A stretch of DNA of 64,000 nucleotides from Stictocephala bisonia (taxonomy: Eukaryota > Arthropoda > Insecta > Hemiptera > Membracidae): the NCBI GenBank assembly GCA_035578905.1, contig JAQJVL010000685.1:1-64000 (forward strand), written 5' to 3'. Below the pieces are notes generated by a model. That model saw only the letters and a program-made list of their open reading frames with translations, was not told the origin of the DNA and did not search any database. Every line of letters begins with the position of its first letter. The stretch's first letter is position 1. The position numbers were made by a program, and so were the translations under genes. This document shows, one piece after another, positions 58,301 through 64,000 of this stretch.

Positions 58301-60229
58301 TCTTTTTGTTTCTATTGACTTACTGGTCATTGAAATTCTCAGTGCTGTATGGGAAATACTATTATACTTAGGAATTTTGTAAAATTTTAAATGATTGCTG
58401 TAATAGATCATTATGAAGTGTTTTTTAGTTACATATAGCCTATTTAAGTAATCGAAGATATTATATGTTGTCATTACTCATAATTGTTAATTTAATATTT
58501 TCATTGTATGCCATATTTTAACTTGACTGTTGTTCCCTGTGAACAGATTGTTTTTTTTTTTTTGTTTTTTTTTAGCATAAAAGATTGTGATTCTGAATGA
58601 CCTATAATACTGTCTGTACAGGACAACTTAGGTGTGTGTGCATTAGGAGTGCTGAATGAAGTGCTCTACAAGAACTGTGTGCCACACTCACTGCTGCCCT
58701 CTGTGTTTGTTGTCTGCACTCAGAACCACCAGCTTTTACATTTAGTACTGCAGCAGAGCGATCTTTCTAACATTGATGAAAAGTTAGTAGTTTGTAATTG
58801 ATTAATGTTTTCTAATTTTAGAATTTTTTCATTTTTTTTTTTTTTTAGTGTTTTTAGAACTGTCATCATTATTGCTTGGCCTATGGTAAACCAGTCAACT
58901 GGACTTGGCAAGACATAGTCTGAGTCAGGCCACTTTTTTCGCCCTCAAATATAACAATTTTTAGAATTGTATTATTTAATTATGGAAAACTATTAACTAG
59001 GTTACAATAGTTATTACAATTCACCTTCTAAAATGCTCTCAAATTTCAAAGTTATGGTGCACATTTCAGAATTAAAATTACATCTTTAGTCTATAATGAA
59101 ATGTTTTTAATTTTTTATATTACATATTTATAGAACTTGGAGTTGGGATTTTAAGGACACTTGAAAAGTTCATAGTCACTAAAATAAAGAATGCATTAGA
59201 TAAAATGGAACTTATTAACCGAGTATTAAACAAATAATATTTCAGAAGACTGATCTGAAATGATTAGTGAATTTGTGGAGTGTGTTAAGGTTAATTTTTG
59301 AATGGTTGATTATTGATGACCCATAAAATGTCTTCACGTTATTGTTTCAGTTATTTGAACAAACTTACAGAAATGTCTCACTTGTGTCTGTCCAAACACT
59401 GGCATAGGATAGAACAGAATCACCTGTTCCCAGTGAATGATTTCCTTTATGCCTTCTACCAATACACTTTCCGCCAACCAACTGTAGCCAACTATTACGC
59501 CTGTCTCGAGGTCTGGAACTCTCTACTTGACTACCTGGCTGACAAAGATGCAATGCACATTCAGAAGTAAGCAAGCATTTATGATTTTATTTTCTCCACT
59601 AACATAGATAGTGTTTCATATAACAAATGTTTTGTAGTATATATATTTTGTGGATATTTTTCAGACAAAAAGGATCTTTCATTCCTGAGATCTTTTAGGA
59701 ACCAAACAGATGAACCATGATTTTAGTACTATTTCGTTTTTATAAATGTCCCTAGATTTTATAAAATCTCATGTTATTATTAGGATTTCCATTTTCTTAT
59801 GTACTATATATCATTCTATAATTTACATATACTGATATTCTGAATCAGTCTATGCTGAGATATTGTTGGGACAAACTTAACCTTTTAATATAGTAGGATT
59901 TGATGGACCAGAATATATATACATGAAAATGTATTATTGTCAACCAGTAAAGAGCTAAATCTGTATTTATTCAAATATAACAAACATATTAGATGGCAAA
60001 ATATAGTGATGAATGAATGTATGTAATTGATTCTTCTCGCTACATTTTATCTTAACCTTCATTATCTTAATAATAGTAACTATTCAGTACTATATATGAC
60101 TATTCATTCTGAGGAAATGAAATTTATTCTATTTGCAGATATGAAGAGTTTTCAACAGCTTTGATTGAAGCTATTATTAAAAAGATGCGAACTGAGCAAA
60201 ATTTAGATGATGAAAAGACGGATGATGAT
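40161..60229 (+). CDS. XPO6: Exportin-6, N-terminal third, split by introns
   Basis: Exportin-6 is a Ran-dependent importin-beta family receptor that exports actin-profilin from the nucleus (Drosophila ebo). Exons 40161-40364, 48903-49100, 51600-51759, 54687-54841, 58622-58782, 59351-59566 and 60139-60229 join without phase conflict into about 395 residues. Diagnostic stretches are NERQRELENIL, PHFIRNKLLKLIVDIARYDW, ASEELICPREDLNVCRKDEL, HLFSWVPL and TFRQPTVANYYACLEVWNSL, aligning in order with vertebrate XPO6. The linker between exons 3 and 4 is shorter than in the human protein. The gene continues past the window, as the family is about 1,100 residues. Introns range from about 570 bp to 8.5 kb, the longest full of mobile elements. 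No stop or frameshift was found in exons, so the gene looks functional. Confidence 0.93.
41880..42560 (+). pseudogene. Helitron relic, Helitron_like_N region
   Basis: In successive frames: LHLLTHQHRYSEHFLNNIRK, YIGCFQMTSFGTK (about 41910-42005), then 41994-42266 with QGSGQVYHRIENFIPAHQQQ, FLQIYFVGDDTNEKNIRC and LVGHLQEFLHKHDRYIQDFR. After a stop come ADKIPTGAYRGRFNALTVRE, DIVLHTRDD, ETHRSNDALQYP. This is the order of the N-terminal domain of animal Helitron Rep-helicases. Rep HUH motif and helicase are missing, and several stops and frameshifts are present. It is a dead fragment inside the exportin-6 intron. Confidence 0.85.
43040..45258 (+). repeat. 2.2-kb minisatellite of ~25-bp CCAAT-box units
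   Basis: The base unit is about ATCTGATTGGTCAGCTAGTC plus CTGTG (25 bp), repeated about 90 times with drift. Variants alternate (CAGCTAGTCCTGTG, AATAAATCCTGTG, CAGTAAATGCCGTTTT, AATAAAAGCTATCAC) and recur in similar order at about 43185, 43890 and 44110. This suggests a higher-order repeat of several hundred bp. Most units hold CTGATTGG, the complement of CCAATCAG. An unrelated 115-bp block (about 43503-43612) with its own internal repeat (ACACGTACAGTAGTATTG) interrupts the array. Confidence 0.95.
45450..45870 (+). pseudogene. Broken repetitive-charge reading frame, possibly Helitron N-terminus
   Basis: Frames give NDRESRAEKRSVPRTETHRK...TLYETIREQHNK and, after stops, RRAANNEWLNMSPEHKETIK. 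Arg/Glu-rich, evenly spaced repeats of this kind occur at the N-terminus of Helitron proteins and in other mobile-element proteins. In a Helitron this part would precede, not follow, the domain found at 41.9-42.5 kb, so it would be a second or rearranged copy. Low certainty. Confidence 0.3.
46111..47956 (+). pseudogene. piggyBac transposase with two lesions
   Basis: A DDE_Tnp_1_7-type transposase. 46111-47286 encodes an acidic N-terminus, then YEAWKLFFPDCLIDKLV, VTVDKMLEGFWGKCGFRQFI and LTVDNWYGSIPLAKELL. The frame shifts in an A-rich run at about 47253-47270, continues one frame over, meets a TAA at 47447-47449, and resumes through GGVDTVDQMKSAYTVARRS (about 47480-47540) to the end at 47956. 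All three expected catalytic Asp sites are present. A C-terminal Cys/His zinc region (CFLCGRP, RCPRC, FTCAECAG) is intact. The frame opens without an ATG; upstream is a stop at 46092-46094. With one frameshift and one nonsense codon it is inactive but recent. Confidence 0.92.
48324..48327. mobile_element. Likely 3' end of the piggyBac element (GGG-TTAA)
   Basis: ACGCCTTATTAAGGG runs into TTAA at 48324-48327. piggyBac elements end in CCC/GGG next to a duplicated TTAA. It lies 370 bp past the transposase stop. The matching 5' end was not identified. Confidence 0.5.
48903..49100 (+). CDS. XPO6: Exportin-6 exon 2
   Basis: Acceptor GTTTCCAG, donor GTAAAT at 49101; 66 codons, phase 0. SVITKRWLVLL...HTEFPHFIRNKLLKLIVDIA...WPHFYPDFFMNICK is the most conserved N-terminal block of exportin-6. 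Confidence 0.93.
49101..51599 (+). other. Exportin-6 intron with a SINE copy
   Basis: AT-rich and without exons. The only recognised element is the SINE at about 51238-51545. The acceptor is TTGTTATTTTAG. Confidence 0.75.
51238..51545 (+). mobile_element. tRNA-derived SINE, second copy
   Basis: It is in reverse orientation to 36776-37062 and shares TTTCGATCCCAATCAGAGTC, TTTTGARARGGRTCAGCT, GGGCTATTAATTAATGACAC, GGAATAGTCGGCC and ATTCGCCCATATCTTGA. The B-box part is kept. The A box is not recognisable, so the 5' end is diverged or replaced. Confidence 0.75.
51600..51759 (+). CDS. XPO6: Exportin-6 exon 3
   Basis: Donor GTAAGA at 51760; 53 codons plus one base. IIQDPQTTILGLSFLQTASE and ELICPREDLNVCRKDELKRL match the exportin-6 block that contains EELxCPREDL. 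Confidence 0.93.
52440..52612. repeat. GGGCATTT repeat, paired with 53830-53925
   Basis: AAATGCCCAGTTTTTGGG, TAAATGCCCATTTATAAATG, and GGGCATTTCCCCGGCCCACA are followed by ATCACTAA. The piece at 53830-53925 has TAAATGCCCGGGC, TTTGCCCGGGCATATTCCC, GACTTATAAATGCC and again ACATCACTAA. They appear to be two copies of one short repeat flanking other insertions. Confidence 0.5.
53119..53200. repeat. piggyBac-like end with repeated 20-bp palindrome
   Basis: TTAACCCGTTCGCC (53119) is followed by ACTACGAGTATACTTGTAGT (53137-53156) and ACTACGAGTATACTCGTAGT (53181-53200). The second is a perfect 20-bp palindrome and the first differs by one base. TTAA plus CCC plus subterminal GAGTATACTC motifs suggest a piggyBac-family end. 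No partner end was found. Confidence 0.45.
53240..53820 (-). pseudogene. Jockey/CR1-like LINE, 3' fragment
   Basis: Minus strand: LTVYYGLVFSYLNYGVAVLG, GGESAQTNLLFRLKKAIRAV (about 53740-53640) and then 53485-53243 (VAIPKHRTPFFERHLTYKGI and on). This is the region after the RT palm where YYA..S.L.YG...WGG and LQK.AIR occur in jockey-like elements. It is 5' truncated and interrupted by stops. Confidence 0.75.
54687..54841 (+). CDS. XPO6: Exportin-6 exon 4
   Basis: Two bases complete the Asp codon, then 51 codons; donor GTGAGT at 54842. DVLEGVKDGRSSQAVGAAAL and QAVCHLFSWVPL...LLALVFHFTCTP match the AL.CLAHLFSW.PL region. Codon usage is GC-richer than in the surrounding introns. Confidence 0.92.
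55208..58250. mobile_element. 3,043-bp hAT-type element with 8-bp target duplication
   Basis: Left TIR TAGGGGTGTGCGAGTAG; right TIR (reverse complement) TAGCGGTGTGCGAGTAG, a 17-bp match with one difference. The ends fit the hAT YARNG pattern. CTGTGAAG precedes the left end (55200-55207) and follows the right end (58251-58258): a perfect 8-bp duplication, as hAT elements make. No transposase is visible. The interior includes a GC-rich segment (about 55390-55910, with weaker continuation to about 56760) unlike the rest of the intron, so other elements may be nested in it. It lies in an exportin-6 intron. Confidence 0.9.
55390..56760. other. GC-rich interior of the hAT-type element
   Basis: It opens after a T run with a CCGG-rich block. 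A + strand open frame at 55557-56030 (157 codons, non-ATG start) contains an ATG followed by a Lys-rich stretch (MASKKKQKKKK at about 55830). No protein family was recognised; the frame may be chance. At 56736-56765 it carries GGTGGGGGGGATGGGTCTCA, which recurs inverted at 63967-63987. Confidence 0.4.
58622..58782 (+). CDS. XPO6: Exportin-6 exon 5
   Basis: Acceptor GTCTGTACAG, donor GTTAGT at 58783; 53 codons plus two bases. DNLGVCALGVLNEVLYKNCV corresponds to the GVLAMSCINELMSKNCVP block of exportin-6. Confidence 0.92.
59351..59566 (+). CDS. XPO6: Exportin-6 exon 6
   Basis: Acceptor TTGTTTCAG, donor GTAAGC at 59567; one base, 71 codons, two bases. NHLFPVNDFLYAFYQYTFRQ and PTVANYYACLEVWNSLLDYL match the exportin-6 FLTLLFKYTF.QPT region. 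Confidence 0.93.
60139..60229 (+). CDS. XPO6: Exportin-6 exon 7 (last in window)
   Basis: Acceptor ATTTGCAG, donor GTAAGT at 60230; one base and 30 codons. It ends in an acidic QNLDDEKTDDD stretch that parallels the acidic linker of vertebrate exportin-6. The next exon was not found before 64000. Confidence 0.9.
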
Positions 60230-62528
60230 GTAAGTATACAGTTTGCATACAGATGATGTAAGTTTTGGCTTATTATCACCATTTCACATTATGTAAACCC
60301 AATTACTTTGTTTTCATTAGCTAAAATAATTACTGCTCCAATCAGCCCAGTTAATCCTGTAATTTTTCATCAAGAACTGATAATATGAATACTTTTAATT
60401 ATCATATTTTGTAAGGTTACCATTCTATGTTTAGAAGAAATTAACATATTATTGAATTCAGCATTTTTGTTTTGTAGTAGTTGAAGTTTTATTCTTCTGG
60501 ATTGTCTTTTTGTGATATTTGACTTAAGCACTTCCAGTATTCCTTCCTTCTCTCTGATCTAAGTTGTAGCCTTACTTCTGGAAATATCTATCTCTCTAGT
60601 TCTTTTATTTATTTTTGGTGTGAATCATATTTAATTGTGTTTTTGCTTAGTTGTATTTTTGTTTGTTTTATAAACTATGTCAAACAAAGTTGAAGCTATT
60701 TATTTGTACAATTTTTATTACGCATTAAAATGTTCAAGGCATGCATAATTAAATAATGACTCAATACAAAAAGCAGTAAAAACGTTTCTTTTCATAGGCC
60801 AGTTTAGTGAGTAATATGTAGTTAGATTTGTATTGAAATTTTCTAATATGATTTTTACACATTTTTGTAAAGTTGCTGGTTTTAATTGAATTTGATAACA
60901 AATGTTTTAAATGGCTGACATTTTGAAAAATTCCTATTTGTCTACTTTATTATAGTGTTCTCTGAAGATAAGCTATTTTGCCTTATATACATAAGGCAAA
61001 ATAGCTTATATACACAAATACTTGTGTTAATGTATTTTCGTATGCTTTTAGTCCTTTCTTTTAATTATGTCTTTTCATGCACATTGCTCTCTCTTGATAT
61101 TTCTTGCCTTCTAAATTCTGCTACTATTTCTAACTGCTGTTTGCTGATATTACTTTTGTTGATGACCCTATGTGGTTCAGTTATTTTCTTAGATTTTTTG
61201 AAAGTTAAAACTTAAAACCTATTTAGCTAGATGTTTCTCTTAATTTTTCGATTTGATACCTTGTTTGTTTGTATTTTATTTCAAGGCTCTGTTAGCAAAT
61301 TTCAGGCAGTTTAATTGTATACCATTTATATCTTCTGTATACAAAAGGAAAGATATGTTTATTTCTTCAAAACAACGGGGATTTTCAATGTTTTACTGCA
61401 TTTTATTTCAATAAGTCCTATTTGGATGCAATAAGTGAATAAATAAATGATTTTTAGTCATTATTAAGGAATATCATGTTTTGGGTAAATTGCCCCCTTA
61501 ATGTTACGAAATGAATACATAAATATGCTTAAAACTAGAATCTAGAACCCTCTTATAATCAGAGTTAACGTGCTTTTTCCAGTATATATGACCAGGAAAA
61601 AGCACTTTCATTCGGATGGTAAAGGGATGTTTTATTATAGTTTTCAGCATATTTCAGTATTCATTTAGTAAATTGGGGCAGACATTTGTAAAAATTGTTA
61701 AAAGGGAGACTGTATGGATGTTTTTCATTTAATATAGATGTTGTTCTGTTTAATTTATGTTGTCATCAATAGCATCAGAGTTTGCAGGAATGTAATATTT
61801 GGTCAAAGTGGACCACCAGATAGCAAATATTTATTTGTGAAACACGTTTGTGGGCTTAAAAACCCATAGATGGCAACCATATAATTGTATGTCATGTTTG
61901 GTATTGTATTTTGTTTGTAGTTCTTTTCTTGGTTGCTAAAATGACCTGGTTTTTTTGGTTGCTAGGAAAGTGTATGGGTGTAGTATTCCAATATTATTAT
62001 TATGTGCTGGTAGAATACTATCAGAACATAATAATAATAATGTCACTACACACAATGGAAATACCTTTTTCAATAGTTTTATGATCATGAAGGGTAATGT
62101 TTTTTGTACATGTCCTAATAATGCGAATTTTCAGATTTATTAAGTTGTTCAATATTCTCTGCTTGTCTTATGGTTATTCTTTCTTTATAAATAATTTTAT
62201 CTTTTAAAGTTGGAAGTAATATTTAGATCTTAGGTATGTTAATTGTTGTATTTATATTGAGTGTTTCAGTTGGTTAGTAGTTTTTATGCATTTACATAAT
62301 TTAATTGTTTTCTTGGTATTAATGTCCTATTAATTCTTGTTTGCCCCTAACATCATGGTTAGTGGTGATCTCTAGTGCTTGATTTTTGGTCAACTAATTC
62401 TGTTATTGTGATCAAATCTATATGAGAAAAAATAGTTATATTCAATAGAGCTTTTTGGATTATTTTATTTTTTATTGTAAGGTTTTATATGGTTCGGTAG
62501 TTTCTGTTATTTTGGTGTTTTAACCGGC
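60230..62528 (+). other. Exportin-6 intron, AT-rich
   Basis: No coding was recognised. It holds the perfect hairpin at 60968-61009 and a second stem-loop at about 61990-62038 (TATTATTATTATGT and its complement around GCTGGTAGAATACTATCAGA). Confidence 0.65.
60968..61009. repeat. Perfect 19-bp-stem hairpin with 4-nt loop
   Basis: ATAAGCTATTTTGCCTTAT (60968-60986), loop ATAC, then the exact complement (60991-61009). Same architecture as the hairpin at 37885-37928, unrelated in sequence. Confidence 0.9.
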
Positions 62529-62539
62529 TTGGTTAAACA

Positions 62540-62735
62540 CATTTTTGGCCGATTTGGAATGGCACGTTTGGCACAGTCATTAGAGGGGATTAAGAAGGGT
62601 CAACCTGTAAGTTTCAGAAAGGCACGATTGGCACACACCGCCCGGCCAGGTAGTAGCAGCCAGGTGGCCAGAATGCGTGAAAATGGGAACTTTTTTGCCC
62701 CCGCAAATTCCCTGCTGTGGTGCTTATTGAAGTAA
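62540..62735 (+). other. GC-richer segment leading into the telomere-like repeats
   Basis: Base composition changes sharply from the flanking AT-rich DNA. Two short near-repeats (GGCACGTTTGGCACAGTCAT and GGCACGATTGGCACACACCG) occur 50 bp apart. An open frame (62529-62735, no ATG at its start) has no recognised similarity. It could be the 3' end of an unknown element, given the abrupt join to CTAAC repeats at 62740. Confidence 0.35.
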
Positions 62736-62739
62736 GCAA

Positions 62740-63043
62740 CTAACCTAACCTAACCTAACCTGCGGTAGATCACAGCTGCTACCCAGGTAGATCACGGATG
62801 CTACCCGAGTAGATCACGGCTGCTACCCAAGTAGATCACGGATGCTACCCAATTGGAACACGGATGCTACCCAAATAGATCATGATCTAACCTAACCTAA
62901 CCTAACCTAACCTGCGGTAGATCACAGCTGCTACCCAGGTAGATCACGGATGCTACCCGAGTAGATCACGGCTGCTACCCAAGTAGATCACGGATGCTAC
63001 CCAATTGGAACACGGATGCTACCCAAATAGATCATGATCTAAC
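62740..63043. repeat. Duplicated 152-bp block: TTAGG-type repeats plus 22-bp array
   Basis: Each block starts with about four to five CTAAC units (62740-62760 and 62887-62912), the insect telomere pentamer TTAGG on the minus strand. About five 22-bp units follow (GGTAGATCACAGCTGCTACC plus CA, and variants), then AAATAGATCATGATCT. The second block begins exactly 152 bp after the first and is nearly identical, ending at about 63043 where the pentamer decays (CTAACCAAAC). Confidence 0.93.
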
Positions 63044-63860
63044 CAAACTGGTTTTTGATTATATCACATTTTTGGTTCCTCCGTAAATGTTTTTCTTTAC
63101 TTTACAATATATTTAGCTGTGTTTTTTTCATTTTAGTTATAATAGCAATACAAGTATTCACAATTTATGTATTGTAGAAACATTTGTCACACAACTCAAA
63201 TTTATTACAATTAAATATATAAATATTATGGTGATTGATTTCGGTATACCACATTTATCTTCCTCAGACCAGAGAGATTCACAAAGGAATGACATTGGTG
63301 TTCAACTTCGCTACTTATACGTTAACACTTTTACGGTCGAGAAACTCATATGGTTGGCTGGAATCGTCAAAATGGCAATGCTGTGACAGCAATTTTATAC
63401 TTATATTGCAATAAATTTGTGTTGTTTGAAGTTTAATTGTATTGTATTTCTACCAATATGTAATATGCTGATTAAGAAACAGTTATAATAGTTTTAAGTG
63501 TTTTACTTAGGTTCCCACACAACCTTACACTGTTAATCCACTGACTAGCCAGATTATTACACCCATCCAATATTTGTAGCCACAGAGATGCTAATTCTAA
63601 CTTAATTTCTTTACATTGCTATCACTGAAATTACTAGTTTTAACATTTATTACAGCTAACTGCAAAATGAGATTCTACCCAGTCAGTTCCTAAGGTCATC
63701 TTGAGTGTGGTCTGATTTAAGAGTGATGCTAAAGCATCTAACTATAGAGTTGTAGACATCCTCATGGGGTGCTGCAACCAGTCTGCTCCTTCTAAAGGTA
63801 CATTCTGAAACTCTCAGACCTATATTGTTGACTGAGATGATGTGACTATTCAGGATTCTG
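63044..63860. other. AT-rich stretch, nothing recognised
   Basis: Presumed exportin-6 intron. No exon, TIR or repeat family was identified. Confidence 0.5.
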
Positions 63861-64000
63861 TAAAGAACAATACGTTAGCCACAGTACGTCGGGCTGAAAG
63901 AGTCGAAAGAAGCATTTTAAAACTCTGGAAACCCAAAGACCACCCTTGAAAGGAAGTTGTGAGACCCATCCCCCCACCAAAACTGGAAGTCATGCTGTTC
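63861..64000 (+). repeat. Segment related to the hAT-element interior
   Basis: GTGAGACCCATCCCCCCACC (63968-63987) is the near-exact complement of GGTGGGGGGGATGGGTCTCA in the 55.2-58.2-kb element. One frame gives VRPIPPPK here and VRPIPPTK on the other strand there. It runs off the window, so its nature is open. Confidence 0.45.

Noticed and set aside
6694..60229. Functional linkage of paxillin and exportin-6 because both concern actin
   Set aside because: They are separated by more than 20 kb of transposon debris, and adjacency of two genes in an animal genome is not evidence for shared function.

Overview
The window is AT-rich, intron-containing animal DNA, most likely from an insect. It holds parts of two conserved actin-related genes, both on the + strand, set in dense and partly nested transposon debris. 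Evidence for an insect includes runs of the pentamer CCTAA/TTAGG (the ancestral insect telomere unit), tRNA-headed SINE-like repeats, and relics of piggyBac, Tc1, hAT, Helitron and non-LTR elements. The order is not resolved.

Gene 1 (6694-16830, + strand) is the 3' half of paxillin. Its exons encode the LD5 motif and four LIM domains, and all splice phases fit. A separate exon at 8496-8594 fits exon 2 in the same frame as exon 14838-14958. It ends in an acidic tail and a stop, followed by polyadenylation signals. The gene therefore appears to have two alternative 3' ends: a four-LIM protein and a three-LIM protein with an altered LIM3. Exons for LD1-LD4 were not found in 1-6693 and probably lie upstream.

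Gene 2 (about 38233 or 40161 to beyond 60229, + strand) is exportin-6, the exporter of actin-profilin. Seven coding exons in consistent phase give about 395 residues, the N-terminal third; the rest lies past the window. A possible start exon ends in an ATG directly followed by a splice donor at 38233-38241.

Between the genes (19-37.2 kb) lie a foldback element with a palindrome of about 1 kb, a Tc1-like relic cut by a decayed endonuclease/reverse-transcriptase element, two diverged 600-bp repeats, SINE copies, a hAT transposase relic, and a nested stack: a jockey/CR1-like LINE interrupted by a SINE and by a second LINE. The RT reading frame of the outer LINE closes across both insertions.

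The XPO6 introns carry a Helitron relic, a 2.2-kb minisatellite of 25-bp units each built around an inverted CCAAT box, a near-complete piggyBac transposase with two lesions, a SINE, further LINE and TIR debris, and a 3,043-bp hAT-type element with a perfect 8-bp target duplication and GC-rich non-transposase content. Past the last exon seen is a duplicated 152-bp block joining TTAGG-type repeats to a 22-bp array. No CRISPR, bacterial operon, rRNA or free-standing tRNA gene was seen.
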